Below, piece after piece: positions 30,933-42,306 of a DNA stretch of 64,000 nucleotides (position 1 is the first letter of the stretch; every line of letters starts with the position of its first letter). Origin of the DNA: Orientallactaga sibirica (Eukaryota > Chordata > Mammalia > Rodentia > Dipodidae); the NCBI GenBank assembly GCA_036365145.1, contig JAEOAD010000055.1, forward strand, positions 2,356,001 through 2,420,000, written 5' to 3'. A model generated the notes under the pieces. That model did no database searches, was not told where the DNA came from, and saw only the letters and a program-made list of their open reading frames with translations. A program made the position numbers and the translations under genes.

Positions 30933-31083
30933 AGCTGGGCGTGGTGGTGCACGCTTTGATCCCAGCACTTAAGAGACAGAGGTAGGAGGATTGCCATGAG
31001 TTTGAGGCCAGCCTGAGACTACATAGTGAATTCCAGGTCAGCCTGAGCTAGAGTGAAACGCTACCTAAAAAGAGAGAGAAAGA
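30933..31083 (+). mobile_element. B1 SINE
   Basis: AAGCTGGGCGTGGTGGTGCA to GAGTGAAACGCTACC; the A tail has become (AGAG)n. Confidence 0.9.
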
Positions 31084-31810
31084 GGAGTGTGCTAATGCGT
31101 GTTACGCATGAGGCCAAGATAATACCTCTTAAGTCCTTGGAACATGTTGGGCAATCAGCAGATACGAAGCTGCCAATGATCTCTGTAATAGCGTGTATTA
31201 CAGTTACACTAGATAACCTCTCAAACCAAAGATCTTTCTTCCCTGTTCACCCAGGACCAGTGTATTATTCTTTCCTTACCTCAGAACCTAAGACCTGACC
31301 TGAAGGCATTGCTTTCCCGAGCTCACCAACCTATCAAGCAGCCACTTCCCAAGACCCAGAGTCATCCCGAACATAGACTCGGTTGTCATTGAGAGACTCG
31401 GAGATGAGAACACAGGTTGTCTTAAGGGGGCGGTGGAGTGGGGGGGAACGACACAGAACTTGATAGCAAGTGAAGCTGGTGTTAGTGCCAAGGGGGAAAC
31501 TGAGCAGCCTGCAGGCTCAGGCAGCTCTCGGAGCTGCCATTTGAAGAGAGGTTTCATTTTGGATCTCCGTTGACAATGCTGCATCTGCCTTTCTCCACCA
31601 AGGGGGGGAGGAGGTTGTCTGGAGTCCTGTGCAGTGGTTGGCTCCTCACGATGTACACGGTCCGCCATCTACCACTACTCACAACAACCAGAAGTAAGAT
31701 ATTACTGTCCCAAGCCTGCAGACGAGAAACTGAGCATCAGAAAGATTAACTGATGAAGACAAGTATCTTTATAGTTTATTTATCTAGAAAAACTAGGATG
31801 AAGTGAGATA
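31084..31810. other. unique intergenic sequence with MIR relic
   Basis: 31684-31755 (GAGAAACTGAGCATCAGAAA) looks like an inverted MIR core. The remainder is not recognised; a 126-codon minus-strand ORF here has no family features. Confidence 0.4.
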
Positions 31811-31811
31811 A

Positions 31812-31998
31812 GGATTTTTTTTCCAATTATTTATTTTCCAGCAGAGAGAGAGAGAGAATGGGCACACCAAGGCCTTTAGCCACCGTAAATGAACTCCAGA
31901 TGCATGCACCGCTTTGTGCATTTGGTACTGGGGAATCAAACCTGGGTGGTTAGCCTTTGCAGGCAAGTGCCTTAACTGCCTAGCCATCTCTGCAGCCC
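31812..31998 (-). mobile_element. tRNA-derived SINE
   Basis: Inverted copy flanked by GATAAGG-TTTTTT on both sides (about 31808 and 32000). Confidence 0.9.
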
Positions 31999-32007
31999 AA
32001 GATAAGG

Positions 32008-32168
32008 TTTTTTTGTTCTTTTTGAAAAAAAAAAAAAATTTTTTTTTTGAGGTAAGGTCTTGCTTGGAATTCACTATGTAATCTCAGGCTGGCCTCAAAC
32101 TCACAGTGACCCTCCTACCTTGGCTTCCCAAGTATTGGGATTAAAGGTGTGTGCTACTATGCCTGGCC
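32008..32168 (-). mobile_element. B1 SINE
   Basis: Inverted B1 lacking the CTAGCCCAGGCTGACC segment after GAGGTAAGGTCTTGC. Ends GTGTGCTACTATGCCTGGC. Confidence 0.85.
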
Positions 32169-32169
32169 T

Positions 32170-32176
32170 AAAAATT

Positions 32177-32215
<39 letters not shown>

Positions 32216-32400
32216 TTTGATGGAGAAAGAGGGAAAGAGAGATAGAGAGAATGGGCACACCAGGGCCTCCAGCTACTGCAAATGAACTCCAGATGCATGC
32301 GCCCCCTTGTGCATTTGGCTAACCTGGGTCCTTGGGAATCAAACCTGGGTCCTTTAGCTTTGCAGGCAAATGCCTTAACCACTAAGCCATCCCTCCAGCC
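32170..32400 (-). mobile_element. tRNA-derived SINE
   Basis: (TTTA)n start, ending CTAAGCCATCCCTCCAGCC. Flanked by CCTAAAAAT/CCTAAAAAAT. Confidence 0.9.
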
Positions 32401-32412
32401 CCTAAAAAATAT

Positions 32413-32604
32413 TTTTAGTTTTTTTTTTTCAAGCAGGAGTGGGGAGAGAATATGGGTGTGCCAGGGCCTTTTGCCACTGCAAACAAACTCCAGATCCATG
32501 CACCACTTTGTGCATGTGGCTATATGTGAGTACTAGGGAATCAACCTCGGGCTGTCAGGCTTTGCAAGGAAGTACCTTCAACTGTGGAGCCATTTCTCCA
32601 GCCC
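32413..32604 (-). mobile_element. tRNA-derived SINE
   Basis: Second inverted copy next to the previous one, ending GTGGAGCCATTTCTCCAGCCC. Confidence 0.88.
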
Positions 32605-32640
32605 AAGGTTTAAAGTTAGATCAAAGTTACCAAGTTTATG

Positions 32641-32797
32641 GTGGGTAAGTGTGGTAGCACCTGCCTGCAATCCTGGCACTTGAAAGGTGGAAGCAAGAGG
32701 ATCCTAAGTTACAGGCCAGTCTCTTTCTACACAACGAGGATCTGTCTCAGATCAACAGGCAAGTGCCTGTGATCACTAAACCATCTCTCCAGCTCCC
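32641..32797 (+). mobile_element. degenerate B1-like SINE plus SINE fragment
   Basis: 32641-32757 resembles an old B1 (GGTAGCACCTGCCTGCAATC). 32758-32797 is an inverted tRNA-SINE head (AAACCATCTCTCCAGCTCC). Confidence 0.55.
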
Positions 32798-33560
32798 CAA
32801 AGGTGATGGCATTAAGAGACGGGGCCTTTAGGAGATAACTCATCCCTTCAGTCACGTGAGAATGGGGCTGCAAGGTACCACTCATGAGGCAGAACACGAG
32901 CCTTCATCAGACACCAAACCTGCTGCTCCTTGATCTTGGATTTCCATTCCTCCAGAGCTCTGAGAGTACATTTCTGTTGTTCATAAATGACCCTGCCTAA
33001 GATAGTTTTGTTACATCAGCCTGAATTGAGATAGTACATTCGTAATACTTTTCAAACTGCTTTGTACATGTGAGTCACCTGGAAAGACTTAAAAAAAAAA
33101 AATCCTCCATCATGCCCCCTTCCCCACAAATCAGCTTCAGCAGGTCTATGATAACTCCCTTCCCTTCAGAGCATCAGACTCGGGATTCTTTGGGGGGGGG
33201 TCACAGCATTGGGAAATTGTCACTGAAAATTGCATTCCTAATAAGCTGTCGAGTGATGTAATCTGCTTGTCTGTGACTCATCTTGATTAGTTCTGTTTCT
33301 TTACTCATCTCTCTGTCTGCTGCCTACTCACACTCCTGCCAGCCCCATGTACACGGAACCAAGACAGTCACTCTGATGCACATGTAAATGGAGCTTTGTA
33401 TCCCAACGGATGTCACACGTGGCTCCCTAGCCTACTGGTCAGCAGTATTCTTCTTGGGAGGCCTTATTGAGTGGAGCAGATTATAAGGAATTAGAGAAGT
33501 TGGGAGTCAAGAGAGAGCTTGGAGCACAGATGAAGACTCTTAAGTCTGAATTCTAGCCCC
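32798..33560. other. unique intergenic sequence
   Basis: No recognised gene or repeat. The start (GGTGATGGCATTAAGAGACG ... CCCTTCAGTCACGTGAGAAT) reads like a diverged LTR or old repeat that I cannot name. Confidence 0.35.
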
Positions 33561-33561
33561 A

Positions 33562-33562
<1 letters not shown>

Positions 33563-33593
<31 letters not shown>

Positions 33594-33738
33594 GGTTTTT
33601 CGAGGTAGGGTCTCGCTCTGGCCCAGGCTGACCTGGAATTCACTATGTAGTCTCAGGGTGGCCTTGAACTCATGGTGATCCTCCTACCTCTGCCTCCCGA
33701 GTGCTGGGATTAAAGGTGTGCGCCACCACGCCCAGATC
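33563..33738 (-). mobile_element. B1 SINE, well preserved
   Basis: T27 tract followed by a full inverted B1. The target-site duplication CCCCAGCTCTTTTTT is on both sides. Confidence 0.93.
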
Positions 33739-33774
33739 CCCAGCTCTTTTTTAAATCTCTCTCTTTGCCTTCTC

Positions 33775-33910
33775 TCTCCCTCACTTTTGTAAACCAGCTA
33801 AGTGATAACTTGAGCAACATATCGCTCTGTAAGCCTGACTCTCCTCCTCTGGAGATGGGGCATGGCAGCACTAACCTCTTAGCTGTGTGAGGCTCCAGAA
33901 TGCATCTGTC
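33775..33910 (+). mobile_element. MIR fragment
   Basis: AAGTGATAACTTGAGCAACA ... GACTCTCCTCCTCTGGAGAT fits the forward MIR core, with strong divergence. Confidence 0.45.
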
Positions 33911-35397
33911 GAGGCACTTGGGGCAAAGTGGGCATGTTCTTGGCTCCCTACCTGAGTCCTACTCTCACATCTGTCAGGGCCAGGGGATCCGAGAGGCAGT
34001 CTGTCCATGAATGCGAGGCTATGAGACTCCTCCGTCTGAGAGAAGCACAGGCGCCCCCGAGGCGACTGCAGGCCAAGGAAGGACTTGGAGATGTGAAGGG
34101 GAGGGGGAGGGAGGTTGGGGGGAGGTTGGCATGTTTTATCAGGACTGCTCAGCCAGTCTCCTCACTGCAACTCCTGCTCCCTGTTGTGTTTCTAACCCAT
34201 TCTGCACACCTCATGGCCTTTGTTTTGGTGTTCAGGGACCAGTCTACCTTTCTATTCCATCTCCCGCAAGAATCCTCCACACCGAGGTCAGATATTCCTG
34301 AATGGGATGTTGTTTTTGCGTATGGGTAGCTCTTTTTGCTTGCAATGCCATCTTCTTCCTTTTCCTTGATAAGAGAACTCTTTTTCATCCCAGGTTCTAA
34401 TTTGAATGTCCCACCCACTGAAGCACCTGCCCGGACCTCAGATCAGGATAGGTCCTGTTTTTGGCCTTCCCTGTCCCCAGTCGCACAGCACTGATGCACG
34501 CTGTGAATGTTTTCTAGTCTGAGCACCCCAGGGCACGGGGACGATTGATATCTGAACCTTACCTTGTCTCCAGGGAACATCCAGGGTCTGGGCACTGAGT
34601 GCGAGCATCTCAGCGCTTGTTGCTTGTGAACATGTGTGACGATAACGGAGAGGGTACACTGTGACAGGCAAGTTGCAATTGACAGGTGGCCCTGTGCCCA
34701 AGTCTTAGAGGGGCACCAGGACTGGAATCTGAATAGAGAACTTATGATTATTGGCCTCTTTTGCTAAAGGAGACCACATATGAATTCAATTCTAAAAATT
34801 AGAGCATGTTTTCTGTATGACTATCTGGGGCCAGCAGGACAAAAGTCTAAGACATTATCATTAGAATGATCAAAGGGGTCCTGCCCAGCTCTGTTCAGAG
34901 TAGTGCCAACATTTAAACACCAGGTGGCAGTCTTCTCCCAATTCCCTGCAAGCCACAGGAAAACCAGAATCTTAAAATACTTAGAATCTGTTGGGTGGCA
35001 GAACAATGGTCCTGCCTGGACTTTCAAAGATTCTGTAAGGCACCATTTATTAACTGTATTGTCCTCAAGTGGTGGTTGTGGGGGGACCAGTGCCCCAAAA
35101 GGATGAAGGCTTTCTGGAGAAGGAAAGAAGTTCTGTGTGCTGTTGTTGTAGAAAATTTTTGGAAAGATCATTTTAAAGCCAGTATGAGTGAAAGTAGAGG
35201 AGTTTATTTACCTGGGGGCCAAAAGAGCTTGAGATAGCTTTCTAAAGAAGCTCTGGCCTCAAGATGAGATTTTCTTTTCATTTTATAATTTTTATACCGA
35301 GGGGAACAAACAAGATGTGGCAATTTGCATATTAATCATTTCTGTAGTCAGGCCACCCTGACAATGAACTCCTTTTTACTTTGTTTTAGCCTAAACT
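33911..35397. other. unique intergenic sequence
   Basis: A G-rich stretch lies at about 34095-34130. ORFs up to 133 codons show no recognisable domain, and no splice-flanked conserved exon was seen. About 35285-35395 is AT-rich. Confidence 0.4.
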
Positions 35398-35399
35398 TT

Positions 35400-35668
35400 C
35401 TCTTTTTTAAAAAACTTATTTCATTTATTTTTGGAGAGAGACACAGAGAGAGATAGACAGAGAGGGAGAGGGATACAGAGATGGGCACGCCAGCAGTCTC
35501 TCAGCTGCTGTGAACGAAATCCAGATGCGTGCGCCCCCTTGTGGTCAAGTGCGGCATTGCACCCTTGTGTCACTTTGCATCTGGCTAAATGTGGGACCTG
35601 GAGATTGGAACCGGGTTCTTAGGCTTAGCAGGCAGGTGCCTTAACCGCTAAGCCATCTCTCCAGCCCG
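35400..35668 (-). mobile_element. tRNA-derived SINE, long variant
   Basis: Contains TTGCACCCTTGTGTCACTTT and a single GGAGATTGGAACC unit. Flanked by CTTTCTCTTTTTTAAA on both sides. Confidence 0.92.
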
Positions 35669-35704
35669 TCTTTCTCTTTTTTAAATCATCCTTCTGGGCC
35701 CTTT

Positions 35705-35915
35705 CTTTCTTTTTAAATTTAATTAATTAATTTATTTCAGAGAGAGAAAGAGGCAGAGAGAGAGGATGGGCATGCCAGGGCCTTCAGCCACTGCAAATGA
35801 ACTCCATATGCATGTGCCACCTTATGCATCTGGCTTTATGTGGGTACTGCGGAGTTGAACCTGGGTCCTTAGGCTTTGCAGGCAAGTGCCTTAACCACTA
35901 AACCATTTCTCCAGC
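35705..35915 (-). mobile_element. tRNA-derived SINE
   Basis: Inverted copy, with GGCCCTTT on both sides (about 35697 and 35924). Confidence 0.9.
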
Positions 35916-36029
35916 CTCCTCTTGGCCCTTTTTAAACAGTTTTCTCTTTGAGATTTTTTCCCATCTACTAACAAAAATAAGTTGAGCTTCTCAACAATTA
36001 ACTCTTATAGTAACTCAATAAATCAGTTT

Positions 36030-36192
36030 AACTTTTTTTTTTCTTTGGTTTTCCGAGGTAGGGTTTCGCTCTAGCCCAGGCTGACCTGGAATTCACTATG
36101 TAGTCTCAGGGTGGCCTCGAACTCATGGTGATCCACCTACCTCTGCCTCCTGAGTGCTGGGAATAAAGGCATGTGCCTCCACACCTGACTCA
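36030..36192 (-). mobile_element. B1 SINE
   Basis: GGTTTTCCGAGGTAGGGTTT to GTGCCTCCACACCTGACTC. The flank CAGTTTAA recurs on both sides. Confidence 0.9.
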
Positions 36193-36221
36193 GTTTAATT
36201 ATTAACTCTTTTTTAAAACCA

Positions 36222-36285
36222 CACTGTGCGTGTGTGTGCGTGTGCACATGTGTGCGTGCATGAGTGTATGTGTGTGTGTGAATAT
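36222..36285. repeat. (TG)n-type simple repeat
   Basis: Alternating TGTG/CGTG/CATG tract. Confidence 0.9.
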
Positions 36286-37554
36286 GCATGACCATGAAGT
36301 CTAGCTGCTCTGCTGATTTAGGGTTAGCTGGGAGTTTGTGGGCTTGATTGATTTCCCAGCACAGTATCCACTTTCCCTTCTGTCCCTTCTGTTTCCAGGG
36401 CCCCGTTCAGACATGGGCAGCTGTGTTTTCCTTTGACTCTGCCAGACACCCAAGGTTCATCCTGTTTAGGAAGTCAGCCCTACCTGGTCTGTGATATCGG
36501 ACAGCCTGTGAGGAACCATGGGAACTGCTATGAGCATCCATGTCTGCCTACTATAGGAAGACCATGAAGGAGTCCTCTGAGTTCTTCCTGGAATACCTTG
36601 TTCTCTTTAAGCATCTCTTAGTCCCGCAGTGGATTCCTGCCGCTACCTCGCTCTTTAGCACAAACCTCATCCCAGTCTCCGTGCTGCTCATTGGTAGCCC
36701 AGGGTGGGGTGGTGAGTCCTGGCTCAGCAAACTTTCTGTTTGGTTTGAGGGAGAGGTTCCCCTTCTGGCAGGCATGCTCCGTTCCCGTGAGGAGCTGCAG
36801 TGTGCTCTCCACTGTCCATCAGGCCAGGAGCTTCTCAGAACAAACAAAGCGTACCTCATGAGGCTACTCTTTCCCTCAAGTTCTCTATCTATACACACAT
36901 GTGCTACTTCACACCTCTCCTTACAGGTGCGGCCTTAGGGTTTCTTGTCCTCAGCTTTGGGCCCTCACTGCAAGTGCTCAAATGTCATGGCATCTGCCTT
37001 GTGTCACTGTAAAAGATTACCTCAAAGGGAGGTGGGTTGGGGTTTGCTGAGAGATTCATTGTCATTGGAGCTCCTTGCTTGCAAGCATGGGGCCTGCATG
37101 AGACAGGTTTGGGGACAGTTCCTCGTGTGAATGAAGGGCCCTGCTTATGTCCTTATGCATGCCCTGTTTTATAAATCAGTCTATGTCTCTCAGCAGGCCT
37201 TGTGTTCTCCTCTCCAGAGGAACTGGGGCAGGGTGGAGAACAGAACAAGTATTTGTGAAAGCAGGCATTGCACAGCTGCTATTTCAGGATTTGTCACATT
37301 TCTCTCATTCATATGTTTCTTCCATATTGGTTAAAGCTGTGTATTATTTTTAATATTTTTTCCATTAGTATTCTTTGTATAAACATCTAATTTCATGGTT
37401 TCCTGAGCAATGATACTCCCAGGCTTGATGTATTAGGTTTCTTCCTGATGCACATTACAATAATTATATATAACCATTTTTTTAAAAAAATAGCACAGAA
37501 CACCAAGAAACGTCCTACACCACCAGTGAGGTTTATTCCACTCTTGGGCGAGTT
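36286..37554. other. unique intergenic sequence
   Basis: Mixed composition. The longest ORF (132 codons at 36540-36938) has no recognised motif and I do not call it a gene. AT-rich at the end. Confidence 0.4.
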
Positions 37555-37675
37555 AATTTTCACAACCCTCCCATGAGGTCACTGACACCATTTGTGTTTT
37601 CCAGGGGAAGAAACTGAAGTCCAGAAAGGTGAAGTGACTTGGCCAAGGTCACACCGAGTCTTCTGATCTCGGCCC
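37555..37675 (-). mobile_element. MIR fragment
   Basis: GAAACTGAAGTCCAGAAAGG followed by GTGACTTGGCCAAGGTCACA: the inverted MIR core, well preserved. Confidence 0.8.
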
Positions 37676-38629
37676 CACAGCCTGGGGAAGGGAGGAGCAG
37701 GTGCTTGGGCGGAGGGGGGCGGGCAGCTAATGAGAAGAGAAATGGAGGCAGCTGCCAGTGAGAAATGAAAGACGGTAGGGAAGACAGGGGTTAGGGGATG
37801 AGACGCCATGCCAGAAAAAAGCAAATGACCCGAGTCCCAATGTCCTGTGCTCAGTAATGGCCATGAAAATAGCTGCAGATTTGCCTGCGTTTGTGTGACC
37901 AAGATTTATTGTGCCAGCAGCTCCGGTAATTGGATGAGGAAACGCTGCAGCTGGGCCTGCTGGCTGGAGAGTCATTATCTGGGAGAGGAGGTGGGTGGGG
38001 AGTGGCCTGGGGTTTGTCCAGCTGTGGAGATGCTGCAACCCCTGGAGGAGCAGGCAGGCAGACCTCAGAGATCTAGGGGACCCTTCCCCACTCAGTGGGG
38101 ATGCTGAGGGGCAGAGCGACAGGCTCAATGCCATGGCCATTACACAGCAGAGCAGGGGGAGGGCCTGGCCTCTGCTGAAGGTGATGGATGGCCCAGCAGC
38201 AGGAGGTATGTGAACTTGAAGTTTGTGGCCAGCAGAAAAGTCCCCAATTTATCTCTTATTGCCTTTCTGGCCTTAGGCAGGTGACTTAACTCAAACCTCA
38301 GCTTCCCTAGCTGTACAGTGGGGGGTGATGGGAGACCTGACATCTACTCTGGGGAAGACTTCATTGTCACCCTGACCACTCAGGTCTGCCTGGGTCCTGT
38401 GAACCCTCGGTCCCTCCCCTCATCCCTAACACTTGATGTGCACTCACTGCGGACACTTTTTGCACACATCGGGAGAGTCCCAGGAAGAAGCCCTTGAGGA
38501 AGGAGCATTTGGGAAACAGTATCCCCCCACTTAGCATGACTCTCAGGGGAACAGGCACTGAACGAGCTGGTGATGTAGAAATGGGCTCAGCCAAGGCAGG
38601 ATGAGTGGCTCTGGAGAAAGACAACTCTT
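37676..38629. other. unique GC-richer intergenic sequence
   Basis: Contains a MIR relic at 38255-38330 (CTTAGGCAGGTGACTTAACT). The block 37850-38060 includes GGTAATTGGATGAGGAAACG and CATTATCTGGGAGAGGAGG, and is the part that looks least like decayed repeat. Confidence 0.4.
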
Positions 38630-38735
38630 GGATTCCAGGTCCATATCTACCATGAAGCTAACTAGCTATGTGATTTTTTTTTCATGAGTCATTTTCCCCT
38701 CTCAGCCTTTGTTTTCTCATCTGAGAAAAGAAGAC
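38630..38735 (+). mobile_element. MIR fragment
   Basis: CTAACTAGCTATGTGATTTT ... CTCAGCCTTTGTTTTCTCAT: forward MIR core. Confidence 0.7.
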
Positions 38736-39000
38736 AAGCTTTATTTGGATTTCTTTACCTGCAAAGAACAGAATTTCACCTGTGGCCATTTGGACATGGA
38801 GTTGAATATGAGCCTGCGGTGGGGGCCAGAACAGGAATCCAACACTGGGGCGGCAGAGACCATGCAGGGGCTGGCTTTTCTTCCCCCTTCTGTCATTGGG
38901 TCTTGGTGACTGTACATTCACTCCTCTACTCACTCACAGGCCAATTCTGCCCCTGTCCTGGGCACCTCTCTTCTCTCTCACAGCTTCTCTTTCCTTGGTA
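38736..39000. other. unique intergenic sequence
   Basis: No recognised feature. Confidence 0.35.
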
Positions 39001-39304
39001 TGGTGGTTTGGCTGTGAATGAATAAACTCGTGTTTTTGAAAATTTAATCCCCACTTGATGGTGCTGTTTGGGAAGGTTGTGGAGCCAGTAGGAGGTGGAG
39101 CCCTCTCGAGGAAGTGGTCACTGGGAGCGGGCCTTGAGATTTTATAGTCCAGCCCCATTTGCCAGCTCATCCTGCTTTCCCTCTGCTGATGTGAAGATGT
39201 GATGTGTGGCTGTCTGTTCCCACCATGCTTTCCCCACTATGATGGATCTTCCTCTCTGAGTTGGTTTGAATGTAAACATCCTTTCCCCTACCAGCATAGC
39301 CTCA
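39001..39304 (+). mobile_element. MaLR/ORR1-like LTR (sense)
   Basis: Starts TGGTGGTTTGGCTGTGAATG; contains GTAGGAGGTGGAGCCCTCTC, GAAGTGGTCACTGGGAGCGG and CCCACTATGATGGATCTTCC. The layout matches sense-strand ORR1/MST-type LTRs. Its 3' end is interrupted by two SINEs. Confidence 0.7.
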
Positions 39305-39309
39305 GTTTT

Positions 39310-39541
39310 TCAAAAAATTTTTAATTTATTTATTAGAGACAGAGTGAGTGAGTGAAAAGAGAGAGAGAGAGAGACAGAGAGAGGAAGAATGAGAATGGGC
39401 GTGCCAGGACCTCTAGCCACTGCAAACAAACTCCAGATGCATGCACCACCATGTGCATCTGGCTTACATGGGACCTGGAGAATTGAACAAGGTTCCTTAG
39501 GCTTTGCAGGCATGCACCTTAACTGCCAAGCCAGCTCCCAG
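39310..39541 (-). mobile_element. tRNA-derived SINE
   Basis: Inverted copy with an (AG)n-rich segment, ending CCAAGCCAGCTCCCAGCCC. Bracketed by CCTCAG-TTTTT. Confidence 0.9.
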
Positions 39542-39555
39542 CCCCCACCTCAGGT

Positions 39556-39788
39556 ATTTTTATTAATTAATTAATTTATTTATTTATTTATGACAGAGAG
39601 AGAGGAGAGAGAGAGAGAGAGACAGAGACAGAGAGAGAATGGGCACACTAGGGCTCTAGCCACTGCAAACAAACTCCAGATGCATGCCCCACCATGTGAA
39701 TCTGGCTTATGTGGGACCTGGAGAATCAAACCAGGGTCCTTAGGCTTTGCAGGCATGCACCTTAACTTCTAAGCCAGCTCTCCAGCCC
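39556..39788 (-). mobile_element. tRNA-derived SINE, same target as its neighbour
   Basis: Nearly identical to the adjacent copy. Preceded by CCTCAGGTATTTTT and followed by CTTCAGTATTTTT. Confidence 0.9.
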
Positions 39789-39794
39789 CCACTT

Positions 39795-40173
39795 CAGTAT
39801 TTTTGATCAAGCTTCCTACTTGGTCTCCAGCAGGTGGAGCCCTGCTGGAGGAAATGTGTCACTGGGAATGGATTTTGAGTCGAACCTACTTGTTAGCTCA
39901 GAGCCAGCTTGAGCTTTGTTTGTTTTCTCTCTGTGGTGGATGTATGATGAAGTAAGCCAGCTTCTTCTTCCATGATAGAGCTTTTCCTTAAAACTGTAAG
40001 CCTGAAATAAACCCTTTCCTCTCATAAGCTACTTCTGGTAGGGTGCTTTGTCCCATCAATGAAAAGGTAACTGCAACACCCTCAAAACTGTGAGTGGAAA
40101 TAAAGCCTTTCCTTCCAGAAGCTACTTCTGGTCAGGTATTTTGTTCCAGCGACCAGAAAGTAACTGATACATT
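39795..40173 (+). mobile_element. MaLR-like LTR plus repeated 3' end
   Basis: CAGGTGGAGCCCTGCTGGAG, GTCACTGGGAATGGATTTTG and CTGAAATAAACCCTTTCCTC (AATAAA) to GTAACTGCAACA at 40077. A second 3'-LTR end follows (AATAAAGCCTTTCCTTCCAG to GTAACTGATACA). Confidence 0.65.
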
Positions 40174-41029
40174 CAGAATCCCTGCTCTAGAGCTTACACG
40201 GGTCTTTTCATTGCTGCAACCCAACTCCATGATCTGAGCTCTTCCCTCCACCTGCTCCCCATCCTTCCCAGTGTATGTGCAACACAGAGGTCTCTGATTG
40301 GACCTGTTTATTTCTCTATCCACCTTTGCCAGTGTAGAACCTACTTATGATATGCATTGAGATAGAGTCACTGAAACTGAGCTGACGGATTGACAAGCCT
40401 AGTAGTGAATGGAAGATTAGTAGAGTTAGATTAGGTTACATATATTAGTGACACACCTGTTACCTGACATACAATACTCAGTCAGAGAAGCTTTTCAAGA
40501 ATCCTCCTTCCTACCATAAACCATTCTGACTCCTTCTTCTTCCTTCCAGACTCAGCTCCCCTCTCCCCTCACTATTTTTTCCCAGCCTCCCTTCCTTCCC
40601 TGACCAGCCTGGAGATGGGCTGGTTCTCCCACCTAGACCCACTATAGTGTCCTTCACCTCAGCTAAGCTCACCCTTATAGCTCGCAAGCCCAGCTCTCAT
40701 CTGCCTTCCCGCAGACCTCTGCCAAGGTCTCTGTCACTCACTGGTAGGGAGAAGGTGATTGAATCGTAAGTTCACTGCCATTCATTACCACTGCCTGGCC
40801 CTGAGCTTTACTCCTTACGGCATAAACTCTTCATGATCTTCTCTTGACAAAGAGCTTGTCTCAGATGGACAAACTGAGATGTAGCATGCAGTGGTATGAA
40901 CCTAGCCTTAACTTGAAATCCTTGACTCAAGAGCAAAGCTGTTAGTGGGAGCCCTCTGTTTCTCCCGCCCAAGCAGTGTTTCCATAGGCCACTCCGATAT
41001 CTTCTTCTTCTCTCGAGCTCTCCAAGATG
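40174..41029. other. unique intergenic sequence
   Basis: C/T-rich patches; no coding signal or recognised repeat. Confidence 0.4.
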
Positions 41030-41195
41030 AATTGGCTAACATATAACTAATTAGCAGCTGATTTATACTGGCCACTAACAGCTAACTTTATCAAATGCTT
41101 CATATGTGCCAGGCACTGTTCTATATAATGCCCCACATTTTTCACTTTCACAATGACTCTACAGGATAGGCATTACTTATTTTCTCATTTATGTG
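41030..41195 (-). mobile_element. MIR fragment, split by an LTR
   Basis: GCTTCATATGTGCCAGGCAC ... ACTCTACAGGATAGGCATTA is an inverted MIR. Its continuation GGTTAAGTAACTTGACTGAA is found at 41545, beyond the LTR. Confidence 0.8.
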
Positions 41196-41515
41196 AACCA
41201 ATACCTAACCAGAATAAGCTTAAGGAAGGAAAGAGCTTATTTTGGCTTACAGTACCAGGGGCATACACTCCATCATGGTGAGGAAGGCAGGGTGCCAGGA
41301 GCATGAGGCCAAGCTAGTCACATCACAGCCAGAATTGGGAAGGAGAGGATGAACAGGAAGTGGGGCTTGACTATAAAACTTCAAGGCCTGCCCCTAGTGA
41401 CCCACTTCCTCCAGCAAGGCTCTCCCTCTTAAAAGTTCCATTAACTTTCTCCAATAGCACCACCAGCTGGGGACCACATGAGCCTATGCAGAACAGTTTA
41501 CACTCAAGCTACAAT
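41196..41515 (-). mobile_element. MaLR/ORR1-like solo LTR
   Basis: GAGCTTATTTTGGCTTACAG, CACTCCATCATGGTGAGGAA, CTGGGGACCACATGAGCCTA: the antisense LTR pattern, more diverged than those at 60-62 kb. Confidence 0.7.
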
Positions 41516-41920
41516 AATCACTATCTTGCAAACTCTTGTCTTAGGTTAAGTAACTTGACTGAAGTTGCACTGCCCTGTTGGAGCCTATTCACAGCAATAC
41601 CATGTGGCTGCAGACCCTGAGCTCTTCATCTCTAGTGTAGAACAGTGGCCAGAATTAAAGTCTCACTCAACTTAAGGACCTGAACCCATTTCTTTTCTAC
41701 TTCCTCCAGGCACTGATTCCATCAGTCACCCCTTACCTAGGTAAGCTCTTTCCTCACCAGCTCCTTAGCACTCAATGTGATTACAGCTTTCCCATCTCCA
41801 AAGTGTCCTCAGTTCCATGTTACTCTATAGTTACTAACTACTCTTTCTTTCCTCACTATGATAGCTCAATTTCTCAAGATTCTCTACTTACCCTCTAAAC
41901 CTCCTCTCTGTTTTTCTTTT
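41516..41920. other. unique intergenic sequence with MIR end
   Basis: Beyond the MIR remainder (to about 41650) nothing is recognised. Confidence 0.35.
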
Positions 41921-41921
41921 T

Positions 41922-42125
41922 TAAATTTTAGTTTTATTTATCCATTTTGAGAGAGAAGGTGAGAGAGAGAGGCAAATATAGAGAATGGGTGCACCAGGGC
42001 ACCCAGCCACTGCAAACGAACTCCAGATGCAAGTACCCCTTTGTGCATTTGGCTTATGTGAGTACTGGGGAATTGAACCTGGGTCCTTAGGCTTCGCAGG
42101 CAAGTGCCTTAACCATCTCTCCAGC
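41922..42125 (-). mobile_element. tRNA-derived SINE
   Basis: Inverted copy, head slightly shortened (CCTTAACCATCTCTCCAGC lacks CTAAG). Flanked by CCTCTGTTTTTC on both sides. Confidence 0.9.
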
Positions 42126-42306
42126 TACATCCTCTGTTTTTCAAACTGGTCCCCACTTTCTGCTTCCCTCCCACCTAAACTTCCCTAACCATATGGAGTC
42201 TGGACAACTACATTCCTAGGTGTGAAATGATTCCAGTCAGTTGCTTAAAAATCCTATCAACCAAACCATGGTATCAGCTTTGTAAGTTGTAAAACATGTT
42301 ACAGCC

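Noticed and set aside
36540..36938. A 132-codon ORF as a possible SLCO2B1 or novel exon
   Set aside because: No resemblance to the transporter, no convincing splice sites at both ends, and overlapping ORFs of similar size on the other strand.
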